From Colius striatus (taxonomy: Eukaryota; Chordata; Aves; Coliiformes; Coliidae): a stretch of DNA of 64,000 nucleotides. The notes beneath the pieces are model-generated. The model worked only from the letters and a program-made list of their open reading frames with translations, ran no database searches and was not told where the DNA came from. The stretch is taken from assembly GCF_028858725.1 (NCBI RefSeq), contig NC_084776.1, forward strand, positions 1,302,001 through 1,366,000, given 5' to 3'. A program made the translations under genes and the position numbers. Shown here one piece after another: positions 46,005-55,899 of the stretch (position 1 is the stretch's first letter; every line of letters begins with the position of its first letter).

Positions 46005-47492
46005 TCAGAGGGCCGTGCAGGGCAGCAGCTCCAGCTGTTTCAGGGCTGGGGCTGGGAAGCGGCCGCCGCCGGGCCGCGGGCTGTGCCAGAGGTGAGCCCG
46101 GAGCACTTCGGCCGCCGCGCGACGGAAGGTCTGGCTGACGAAGCAGTAGAGGAAGAAGTTGAGGGTGGTGTTGAGCATGGCCACCATGTTGGCGACGTCC
46201 AGGGCCAGGTGCACGCGCCAGTCCCTCCTGACCGAGGCCACGTAGAGGTGGCAGATCATGACGACGGTGCGGGGAGCCCAGAGCACGACGAAGACGGTGG
46301 TGACGGCCAGGAGGAGAGCAGTGCTCCTGCTCAGGCGGGGCCGGCCGCCCCCCGAGCGCCTCCGCCGCTTCAGCTTGCGGATGATGACGGAGTTGGTGGC
46401 CAGGAAGATGCTGCAGGGCAAGAAGTAGATGGTGACGCAGTGAACCCACTTGAGCACCATGTCCAGGGCGGTGGGCGGGTCGGCGTCACGCCACGCATCC
46501 AGCCACCAGTAGAAGGGGATGCCCGTGGCCAGAGCCAGGGCGAAGACGGCCGCGATGATCCTGCGGGTGCGCCGCGGGTAGGACACGGCGCGGTAGCGCA
46601 GCGGGTGGCACAGGGCCACGTAACGGTCCACGGCCAGCAGCACCGTGACCCAGATGGAAGCGTGGTTGGCCGTGAACTCCAGCACGTTGACGGTGTGGAT
46701 GAAGGCGCTGGGCACCGCCCGGGCCAGGATGGCTGTCTGCAGGATGAAGCCCACAAAGATGATGAAGATCTGGGTGAGGATGTCGGAGGTGGTCAGGGCC
46801 AGCAGGTACCAGTACGATGACTTCTTGGTCCTTGTGGCCAGGCGGGACAGGGCCATGGCAGTCAGGACGTTCACTGGAGGGAGGAGAGTGATGTGAGACC
46901 CTCCCCCAGGGCTCCCAGCTCGCTGCCCCACAGCACCCAGGGGTGCCCGGGCTGTGGGATGAATGGCCCCCACCCCAATGAGGGGGGAGGGAGCTATAAA
47001 TATCACGGTGCACTGGGGATTTGCCGAGCTGATTAATCTCTTCCCTGTGTCAACCCAAGCGATGCAAATACCATCTGTCCCTGCTGTTGCAGCACCTGCC
47101 ACGTGGGGCTGAGTACCGCAGCAGAGGCCAGCCCGGGGCTAGGGAAAGCAGGAGGGGGCCACCCCAGCCCTGAGGACTCTCCTCCCCATCCCCAAAAGCT
47201 CCAGCACTGAGGTGGGGGCTGAGGCTGTGCTGGCAGCTGAGAGCACAGGCTAGGCACAGCTCAGACGAGGAAGGATGGGTGCTAGCCCCCAGGCTGCCAG
47301 GCAGCTCCTCTGTCCTAGCCCCCTCGATAGAAGCCCCCTAGCCCCAGCCCCCTCACCTGGCAGCCCCAGCCCCAGCAGGACGCTGTAATACACGGTGGGG
47401 AAGATGCCGACCATGCAGGGCGACGGCTCCGGCTCCAGCCCCATCCCCTCGCTGGTCCGTGTCACCGCCGTACTGTTGGGCACCAGCACCAT
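46005..47492 (-). CDS. GPR142: GPR142, class A GPCR for aromatic amino acids, 334 aa
   Basis: GPR142 is a Gq-coupled receptor activated by L-tryptophan and phenylalanine, enriched in pancreatic islets; GPR139 is the paralogue. Two coding exons, 47492-47357 and 46873-46005 (minus), split inside TM1 ([16 protein letters not shown]) at a GT-AG intron and give 334 residues. Visible marks: N-terminal sequon NST at 6-8, TM2 [16 protein letters not shown]3 ending in [10 protein letters not shown] (DRY motif), TM4 with PFYWWLDAW, a basic third loop [17 protein letters not shown]6 [13 protein letters not shown], and TM7 [18 protein letters not shown] replacing NPxxY. Human GPR142 has a much longer N-terminus (462 aa); here the first ATG in good context gives a short one, though an upstream exon cannot be excluded. 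It lies between GPRC5C and BTBD17 as in human. Confidence 0.93.
46995..47070. promoter_or_regulatory. Motif cluster inside the GPR142 intron
   Basis: TATAAATA (46995-47002), the palindrome GATTAATC (47031-47038) and an octamer ATGCAAAT (47062-47069) lie within 75 bp of AT-rich sequence. This may be an intronic enhancer or alternative promoter. Motif evidence only. Confidence 0.25.
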
Positions 47493-47783
47493 CGCCTTTC
47501 GCCACCGACCGGCTGCGAGGGAAGACGGGTAGGGTCAGGGGCCTCGGTGGCACCGAGATGGGGGCTCAGCTGGGACGTGGCACAGCGGGCCTGGCGGGTT
47601 TGGCTCCCGCGGCGGCAATTGCCCTGAGTCTGCCGCCATCTCCGCTTGTGACGGCACATTCAGAGCTGCTGGGTGGCCACGGGTGCTGCAGGACAAAGCA
47701 CTCATGATCCAGCCCCCTGAGGGACGCCGGGGTGAGGATCCCCGTCTCCTCAGCACAGAGCTGCCCCGCTCCTGGAGATGATC

Positions 47784-47792
47784 CTTATTTAT
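47784..47792 (-). promoter_or_regulatory. GPR142: TATA-like element, possible GPR142 promoter
   Basis: ATAAATAAG on the minus strand, about 290 bp upstream of the GPR142 ATG, following a stretch with ttttaatcc. It would place the start of transcription near 47755. Confidence 0.35.
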
Positions 47793-48099
47793 CCCCCCAC
47801 CGGCCCCGTTTATCACCCTGAAGAAAACCGGATTAAAACACCACGTTCTTGGACAGTTGCCAGGCGGGTGAAGCCCTGGCTGCCGGCCCGGCCTGGGTGC
47901 CACCCGCCAGGACGCAGCGGTGGCCGGGGGGGCACCCAGAGGAGGGTCCCGGGATGCCAAGTGGGATCCCAAGGAGGCGGTCCTAGAGGTGCCAAGGAAG
48001 GGTGACCACCTCCGGGCTGCCAGAGGGGTCCTTTTCTGGGTCCTGAGGCAGGCCTGGGTGAGGCAGCGGGGACGGGAGTGGGTTTGGGGTGAGGGTTTG

Positions 48100-48560
48100 G
48101 GGTGAGAGTCTCGAGGGTCGAGCAGCGGCTCTGCGCGTAGCACTGCGCGCGCCCGGATCGGGCCCGTCATTCATAAACCCCGACGGCTCCACCCCTCCCC
48201 GGCCTCTGCGCTCCTATTGGCTAGAGGAGACCAGGCTTTACCCAATCAGAGCGGCGTTCTCCAGGGTCGGCGCGGCCAAACATGCGCGCTGCGTTTTGAT
48301 TGGTCAGAATCCACCGCCTCACCCCGCCAAAATTAGCATTTCCCGTGGGGCCGCGACCCCCGGGTCCTAGTGCCGCCGGACGGGTCCTGAGCCCGGCGGG
48401 GGGCGGGTTGTACGGGGCACCTCTCCTGACCCAGTCCGACCCTGACCCCACAGAGACCCCAGACTGTCCCAGTCCCAGTAGCCGCAGACCGCCGAGGACG
48501 CCGAGGGCAAGGAGGGCACGTCTGCCCCAGCCCGTGCTGTCATTCCAGTCCCCTCGGCAT
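48100..48560. promoter_or_regulatory. CpG-rich segment with three CCAAT boxes, no assigned gene
   Basis: CpG density rises sharply. CCAAT boxes occur at 48216-48220 (as ATTGG), 48242-48246, and 48299-48303 (as ATTGG), a typical NF-Y spacing. It resembles a housekeeping promoter but is 600 bp upstream of the GPR142 start and 2.5 kb from BTBD17. No coding exon was recognised next to it. Confidence 0.4.
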
Positions 48561-50940
48561 GGATCTGACCTCCGCAGCAGTGCCCGCGGTGGGGAGGGGG
48601 ATCTTGGGAGCCTGGAGAGGGAAAGGGTTGGTCGCTGCTCCTCAGCGGGATGGATGGACACGGGGCCCCTGGCCGGGGGGTGCAGAGGACGCAGGGAGTG
48701 CCAATTAACTGCAAATTAGGTCTATCTCATCAGCTGAGGCAGCTCAGCCCTCGGGGACTTGGGACATCGATCCGGCAGCTGTGGCGAGAGCACGTTAACC
48801 CTTCCCTGCCCTGCCTGTTTGTTCGGCGGGGGGGGCTAGGTCCAGACTGGACCTCCCTTTGCCACCCCCCTGCCCGGAGTCCCATTCCCCAAAACCCCGT
48901 GCAAGATTGAACTCTCACCTCGGTGGCCCCTGTGCCACCCTCTGAGACTGCGGTGCCACCTTCCCTGGGCACAGAGAGCCACCGGCGTCCGTGTCCCCAC
49001 CAGTGCCTATGTCCCCGTTGATGGCCGTGTTCCCGTCGGTATCTGTGTCCCCACTGGTGTCCGTGTCCCCGCAGTGGCTGTGTCACAGCCTCCCGGGGTG
49101 CGAGGGATGTGGGGTGGAGGGCGAGTGCCGTGGGCAGAGCCGCGGGCAGGGCAAGGGGACGTCCCCAGGTCTCACTGCTCCCACGGGGGACAGGGATAGA
49201 ATCACCTGTGTGCTGTGACAGCCCCGAGTGACCGTGACAGAGCTCGTCCCACAGCAACAGGGAGGGTCGTCCGAGTGCGTGGGGACAGCGCCTGGCACAG
49301 GTCTCCATGGTGAGCCGCAATTACCGGCACAGCTGCTCCCTCCACCTCACCGGGGCTGCGGGTGCGTGCCCTGACCCGTAGTGACCTCAGCACCGGCCCC
49401 ACACTTCCCCGTGTCCCCCCATAGCTCTCAGCCCATGTCACCCTGCCCCAGGGCCACCTGATGCCCCAGGGGGAGGACACACGCGGGTCTCGGGGCTGGC
49501 AGCGTGCCGGCGCCTCCCCGTGCCCACGCTCCGGGCACGCTGCTGTTCTGCGGGCGGGCTGTTAAATGAGGCATCGGTGGACGCGGTGAGCCGTTAACCG
49601 ACTGAGCCGCGGCGGGGGCCCCGCGTCCCCCGGCAGCCCCTGTGTTCTGCCTCGGGCTGCCCTGCCCCGCGGGGCTTCAGAGCTCCGGCACCCCCTGCCC
49701 GTCCCTGCGAGGGGCCGGAGAGCCCCGGGAGCGTGGCACGGGCACGGCCGGGTGCTTTGTCCCCAGCCCCTCCGCCCGTGGGTCAGGGACAGACGGGTGA
49801 TGCCCACCCCCCCCGGCAGCTGCGGCACCATCTGCCCACACACGACATCTGGAGAGCCTGTCTAAGCCCTGGCCCTGTGCTCACCCTCCGTGGGGCCGTG
49901 CTCAGGGACGGGGCTCCTCAGCCCCACGGCCCCCTCTCCTCTCCCACGTGAGCCTGAAGCCAACCTGTCCTCAGAAGCCCTCGTTGGCATGAAGGCACCC
50001 CCGGCCACGGCGGCAGCACCGAGAGGCACCGTGCCAGGGCTGGGCAAGCTGACGCCAAGGGGCAGATGGGCTGAGCCTCCTCACTCAGCCAGAGCCCCCC
50101 TGCCTGGCTGGCAGCCCTGCCCACCACCATCCTATTCCCCCCTCACATGCCCTGATGGCCACATTCACCCCATGAATCACTCACTCCCTGTGCGGGGGTC
50201 CCTCCTGCTGTGGGGTGCAGGTGCTGGCAGTGCCAGGGCATGAAATGAGCACCAGCCACACCATCACCTCAGGTGTGACCCTGTGTGGCGGCCCTGGGGC
50301 TGAGCACAGTGCCAGCAGCTGCAGGGTCTGTCCCCCTGGCTGGGACCACCAGTCCTGGCTCCCATCGTGACGATGCCACCAGGGCCAGGGGCAAAAGTGG
50401 GGTGCAGACACCCCCCACTCCCACCCTGCTTGCTTGGGGGACAGCCCACAACACCCCCAGCCCTGCGCCAGAGCCACACAGGCCCCACGTGTGACACCAG
50501 AGCTGCAGGGGAGCAAATGCCACCCCCAGCCCATCACAAAGCCCCCCAGGAGCCACTTGTGCAGGCGAGGTGCCAGCGGAGGCTGGCACAGGGCACCCAC
50601 ACCACGCTGGCAGCCTCTTGGCTGCAAAGGCTGGGAAAAGGGCAGGCAGTTCCTGCCGGCAGCCCGGATGCCATGGTGATGGGCTGCTGCCGGCATGAAT
50701 ACCCATGAGGCGGGGGGGAGCAGGGAGGCCACGCTGTGCCCTGAATGCAAAGACCCCCGCTGCCGCACAAAGGGCTGCAGCTCTGCCCGGGGCTGCGGCA
50801 CAGCAGCGGCAGCAGCGGGACGAAGATGCCGCCGTGGCACGCCGGGACTCACCGGGACACCCCGTCAGGCCAGCCCAGGGCTCGGGGCCGGGGTCCCGGC
50901 TCAGGGTGGGATGGATGGGGGCTGGAAGAGGTTCCCTTGG
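48561..50940. other. GPR142-BTBD17 intergenic region, nothing recognised
   Basis: GC-rich, with a loose 20-27-bp GT-rich repetition ('tgtccccac' steps at 48990-49080). No CR1, exon or RNA gene was seen. Confidence 0.45.
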
Positions 50941-50962
50941 CAACGGCCGGTCCCAGTTTCCA

Positions 50963-51010
50963 CCAATCGATGTGGCGGCGCGGGCTGGGAGCGCTCGTGG
51001 CCTACATAAG
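50963..51010 (+). promoter_or_regulatory. BTBD17: BTBD17 core promoter (CCAAT and TATA-like)
   Basis: CCAAT at 50963-50967 and the TATA-like TACATAAG at 51003-51010, about 36 bp apart. The start codon is 62 bp after the TATA-like element, so the 5' UTR would be about 30 nt. Confidence 0.5.
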
Positions 51011-51071
51011 CGCCAGGAGGGCACCGCGCGCTCGCCCCAGCCCGACGCCCGGCAGATGCGCTTGCGAAGCC

Positions 51072-53903
51072 ATGAGAGGGCTGACGGGCACCCGGCCCGT
51101 GGCCGCCTGCCGCTGGGGCTGCACCGCTGCTGCCTTCCTCCTCCTCCTCCTCACTGTGCAAGCCGGTAAGGGTGGCTGTGGTGGGGGGAGGCATGATGGG
51201 GTCCCGCTGCCCTTGCTGAGTGCCAAGGGCTGTGGTGATGCCCGTGGGAGGCTGGGCACAGCTCTTGGGCGGCTGTTGTGGTGCTGGTTGGGGGAAGGAT
51301 GCAGCTCCTGGACTGCTGTGTCCCATGGCTGTGCCTTGAAGGGGCTGGGAGGTGCAGAGGGTGAGAGCTGGGCTGTGCTCCCCCCTGCCCAGGGAAGGCT
51401 GAGTGCTGTGGGCAGCGATGTTGGGTACTGCAGGGTGAGGGGGATCCCACTCCCCTCCCTCTTCCCTGCTCAGCTGTGCTTAAGCCGGCGCTGGGACGGG
51501 TAATCCAGCAGCTCGCCGGCTGGCAAGATGGGATTTGAGAGATACGGGGCCAAATTCACCCTGGCAGAAAGATGATCTGAGGAGTAGGTGGGCATTGTGC
51601 CAGGTGTGAGGGAGAGGAGCATAAGGACAAAGGCTCCCCACACTGTCTTGGTCCCCGTCCCCACTGGGAGCACGGCAGGGTGAGGGGTATGGAGCATGGC
51701 CAGGCTGGGCTGCCGGCATACGCAGCTGCAGGAAGGGAGAGGAACTTGGCTCTTCACAGCTATGGGCTCTCGTGTGCCCCACATGTCAATGCAGGTTGTA
51801 GGGGGTCAGGGACAATGCCCAAGGCTCGCTCTGCCCTCAGCAGGGATGGCATTGGGGCTGGCAGACTGGGCTGTGGGCCAGTGCTGCCCGGCACAGGGCC
51901 ATTTCCCAGCACGTCTCAGCCTGGGACACGGTAGTCTCATCTGCTGTGGAAAAGCAGGGGTTTGGCTCCCAAGGATGCAACTGTCCCCACGTCCCCTCAT
52001 CCTCCCCACATCCCCTTGGGCACCAGCCAGCCTGAGGGGAGCAGAGGGAGGGTGTGCTCAGAGCCGGGCTACCCCTGGTTCTTGGGGTGCAGCACTGGGA
52101 CGACCCCATCTCCCCACAGCCCAGAGATCCGACCTTAGCGGTGACGCCACGGCCGCCACCATCAACCACTCACTGACACTGCTGCAGCGGCTGCAGGAGC
52201 TGCTGCACAACGGCAACGGCAGCGACTCGGTGCTGCGGGTGCGCTCGGCCGCCTCCGACGAGGCCAAGGTCTTCCACACCCACCAGCTGCTGCTCAGCCT
52301 CCAGAGCGAGGTCTTTGAGAGCCTCCTGCGCAACCAGAGCGTCGTCACCCTGCACGAGCCGCCCGAGACCGCTGCGCTCTTCGACAAGTTTATCAGGCAC
52401 GTGGGGAGCCCGTGGGATGGGGATGGTGGGAGGGATGCAGCTCCCTGGGGAGGCTCCAGGGGATGGGGATGGTACAAGGGATGCAGCCAAAGAAGGATGC
52501 TCCCGTGGGGACTGTGGGGATACATGGGATGGGGATACCCAGAGGGATGCAGCCCAGCAGAGCACATGTTCCTTTGAGGACCACTGTGGGATGTGGCCAA
52601 GGAGAGAGGATGCGCCCCTGGGGACCATGGAGACCCCATGGGGTGGGGACACACAGAGGGATGCAGCCAAAGGATGACACTCCCTGGGACTGCAGGGCCC
52701 CATGGGAGGGGATGCCTGGAGAGGTACAGCCCAGGATGCTCTATCCCTGCTGCCAGAGCCTGGGGCTGTGCTGGACAGGGGATCAGGGCACCCCACGGTC
52801 ACGGCCCCACGCTCTGCCCCAGGTACCTGTACTGCGGCGGGGTCTCCATCCTGCTGCACCAAGCCATCCCCATGCACCAGCTGGCCAGCAAGTACCGGGT
52901 GTGGGGGCTGCAGCGTGGCGTGGCCGACTACATGAAGAGCCACCTGGCCAGCGAGTCGAGCCAGGGCCATGTGGTGGGCTGGTACCACTACGCCGTGCGC
53001 ATTGGGGACGCGGCACTGCAGGAGAGCTGCCTCCAGTTCCTGGCCTGGAACCTCTCGGCCGTGCTGGGCAGCGCCGAGTGGGGCTCGGTGAGCATGGAGC
53101 TGCTGCTGCTGCTGCTGGAACGCTCCGACCTGGTGCTGCACAGCGAGCTGGAGCTTTACACCGCTGTGGAGGGCTGGCTGAGCCGCCGGCAGCCCGAGGG
53201 GCCCGTGGCCGAGCGGGTGCTGCGCTCCATCCGCTACCCCATGATCGCTCCCAGCCAGCTCTTCAGGCTGCAGGCGCAGTCGGCGGTGCTGGCGCGGCAC
53301 CACGGCGCGGTGCAGGACCTGCTCTTCCAGGCGTTCCAGTTCCACGCCGCCTCCCCGCTCCACTTCGCCAAGTATTTCGACGTCAACTGCAGCATGTTCC
53401 TGCCTCGCAACTACCTCGCCCCCAGCTGGGGCTCGCAGTGGGTCATCACCAACCCCGCGCGGGACGACCGCAGCACCAGCTTCCAGACGCAGCTGGGCCC
53501 CAGCAGCCACGACGCCGGGAAGAGGGTGACGTGGAACGTGCTGTTCTCGCCGCGCTGGCTGCCCGTCAGCCTGCGCCCCGTCTACTCGGACTCGGCCTCG
53601 GGCGCCATCCAACCCGTGCGCATCGAGGATGGTCGTCCCCGTCTCGTCATCACCCCGGCCATGAGCAGCCCCGACTTTGCCGGCGTCAGCTTCCAGAAGA
53701 CGGTGCTGGTGGGCGTGCGGCAGCAGGGCCGCGTGCTGGTGAAACACGCCTACAGCTTCCACCAGAGCTCCGACGAGGTGGCCGACTTCCTGGCCCATGC
53801 TGACCTGCAGAAACGCACCTCCGAGTACCTCATCGACAACTCCCTGCACCTGCACATCATCATCAAACCCGTCTACCACTCCCTCATCAAGGTGAAGAAA
53901 TAA
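51072..53903 (+). CDS. BTBD17: BTBD17, secreted BTB-BACK protein, 483 aa, 3 exons
   Basis: BTBD17 is a signal-peptide-bearing BTB/BACK protein related to galectin-3-binding protein; its molecular role is poorly known. Exons are 51072-51165, 52120-52396 and 52823-53903, giving 483 residues (human 478). The signal peptide ends in LLLLLTVQA. An NHS sequon and NGNGS follow. The BTB domain (about 60-160) reads VLRVRSAASDEAKVFHTHQL through FIRYLYCGGVSILLHQAIPM. BACK follows with HLASESSQGHVVGWYHYAVR to VEGWLSRRQPEG, then a C-terminal domain with YFDVNCSMFLPRNYLAPSWG. Intron 1 is GT-AG. Intron 2 needs a GC donor (AG|GCACGT at 52397) to keep FIR-YLYC in frame; no GT donor preserves it. The poly(A) signal is at 54454. 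A 569-codon open frame on the opposite strand is a shadow. Confidence 0.94.
52397..52822 (+). repeat. BTBD17 intron 2, degenerate minisatellite
   Basis: Most of this 426-bp intron consists of loosely repeated units of roughly 70 bp marked by agggatgcagcc and ccatgggatggggat. Similarity between units is partial. The intron starts with GC and ends with AG. Confidence 0.6.
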
Positions 53904-54453
53904 CGAGGCAGACCCGGGTGTCAGCGCCGGACTGTCCCCAGCCCCGTGGGGAGGCTCGTGTTTGGTTCTCCTGCTCGTAGGTAGATGGAGGTCCCCGTGT
54001 CAGGAGGGCCCTGGGGCTGCCCAACCCTTCCCCAGCTGTCCCCCTGCCATGTCCCGTCCCCGTCGCTGTCCCTGGGTGCCTGTGGGGAGCTGGGGATGGG
54101 GGACATGAAGAGACAGATGGTGCAGAAGGTGAAACGTGCAGCCCCTGTCCTCAGGCACACCCTGAGCTCACAGACCCCCGTGGGCAACAGGATGGGGATA
54201 AGGTCAGCCTGTCATCCCTCCTGTGATGCCACCCCTGTGGCACCGGGGTCTCTGTGCTGGGCCTTGGGTCAGGCTGCTGGCACAGGGACCCCAGCAGCAG
54301 CATCCCAGGGCTTGGTGGTGATCTGTGTGTGTGCCCAGGCTGGGGCAGCTGGTCCAGCTGCCTCCCTGGGTGGAGGAGATGTGAGGGGCACCGTCCCAGC
54401 TGATGGCTGGACACTGCCCCATCTCTGCCCAGGCACCCTCCACCCTCCTTCTC

Positions 54454-54459
54454 AATAAA
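54454..54459 (+). terminator. BTBD17: BTBD17 poly(A) signal AATAAA
   Basis: AATAAA about 550 bp after the BTBD17 stop codon. Confidence 0.75.
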
Positions 54460-54861
54460 AGCAGAAAACAAGTGTGGGGCATGCAGGGGCGTTCTTAGGG
54501 GGCTGTGCACAGCGGTCACACCACCCCATGCTCAGCACATCTCCTTCATGCAGCCCTCAGAAGGACAAATGCCCGTCCAGACCACTCTGCACCCAGATGG
54601 CCCCATCCGTACCTGGTGCTGAGCATCCACGGGGGCGCTTCCTGGCTGCAGTCACTGCTCAGCATGGCTGTGTCCCTCCCTGGGGACTTGGGTCTCTGCC
54701 TCGGGGCAGGTTTGGCACAGGGAGAGCTGCCTCCCCACGCCCCTCACCTCCCACCAGCAGGGACGGCAGTGGGAGGCTGCAGGGGCACGGGGTGCTGTGC
54801 AAAGCCCTTGGTGCAGGGGATGCCACGGGGTGCTGGGGCTGGCAGGATGGTGCTCAGTCAC

Positions 54862-55110
54862 CCAGAGGAAAAAGTTTTTCCTCAGCTCCAATCTCAACCT
54901 CCCCTGGGGCAATTTGAGGCCAATTCCTCTGGTTACTGGGGTAAAGAGCCCGACCCCCAGCTCCCTGCAGCCTCCTGCCAGGGAGTGTCAGACCAGGCTC
55001 CTGTCTCCCCTCAGCCTCCTCTTCTCCAGGCTCAACACCCCCATTCCCTCAGCCCCTCCCCAGCACCCTTGTGCTCCAGCCCCTTCCCCAGCTCTGTTAC
55101 TGGGACACTT
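54862..55110 (-). repeat. CR1 LINE fragment (antisense) between BTBD17 and DNAI2
   Basis: Plus strand carries 'cctcagctccaatctcaacc', 'ccctgcagcctcctgccagg' and 'cctcttctccaggctcaaca', the reverse complement of the CR1 tail. It sits in the short BTBD17-DNAI2 gap where KIF19 would be expected. Confidence 0.8.
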
Positions 55111-55796
55111 CAGGCTGGCTCTGAGCGAGGTGCTGGGCTGAGCTGCCAGGCTGCTGCCCACTTCCCACAGCCAGGCAAGAACCTGGCAGCGCTTGTGGGA
55201 CACAGCAGCTCAGCACCACAGGCTCTGTCACCCTCTGCCCACGCTGCCAGGATGGGACCTGAGCCCATCCCCTCTGCCACGTGCACACCCCACACACGCA
55301 GGATGTGCCCACAGCTCCTCTCAGAGCCTGGGGAAGGGTCCTGCCAGGACCCCCAGCCCTGGCCCACAGGACCCCCCAGTGGCCCCATCCCTCTGCTGCC
55401 GGCTGTGCCGTGGGGTGGCAGAGGGCTGTGCTGTGGGGGCTGGTTAATGATTGATGGAGGGGTACCAGCTGACACCAGCTGGGCTGTGTTTGCCCAGCGC
55501 TGATAACCCCAGCACAAGCACTGCAGGGGTAGCAGCAGGTTGGGGGCAAAGTCTCCAGCTGGGAAGGGGCACCGTGCTGCACTGGGACCCCACTGCCAGC
55601 ACCAGCTTCCACCGCTGCACCCTGGGCTGGGGACGTGCCAGGGGACACTCTGTGGCCACTCCACTGGGGTTGGCAGCCAGCTTTGATCCCTGGCCTGGCC
55701 CAAGGGTGGGAGGTGAAGAGTGAGAGGATGTGACTTTCCCACCCTCTGCTCAACCCTGCTGTGACCAAACAGGAAACATGACCTGGAAAGCTCCTG

Positions 55797-55802
55797 TTTA
55801 TT
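55797..55802 (-). terminator. DNAI2: DNAI2 poly(A) signal AATAAA
   Basis: TTTATT on the plus strand, about 100 bp beyond the DNAI2 stop at 55902-55900. Confidence 0.7.
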
Positions 55803-55899
55803 CACCTCAAAGAAAAGAACACACGAGGAGGACAAAGAGCCTGGGCATCATCCAGTGACCAACACCAGGGCTGCTGGGCAGCCCACGGGCCCAGCCTGG

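Noticed and set aside
45693-46820. 375-codon open frame antisense to GPR142
   Set aside because: Compositional shadow of the GPR142 second coding exon, with Gly/Asp/Val/His repetition typical of such shadows.
52170-53879. 569-codon open frame antisense to BTBD17
   Set aside because: A mirror of strongly GC3-biased BTBD17 coding exons that also crosses its intron 2; no domain or start logic.
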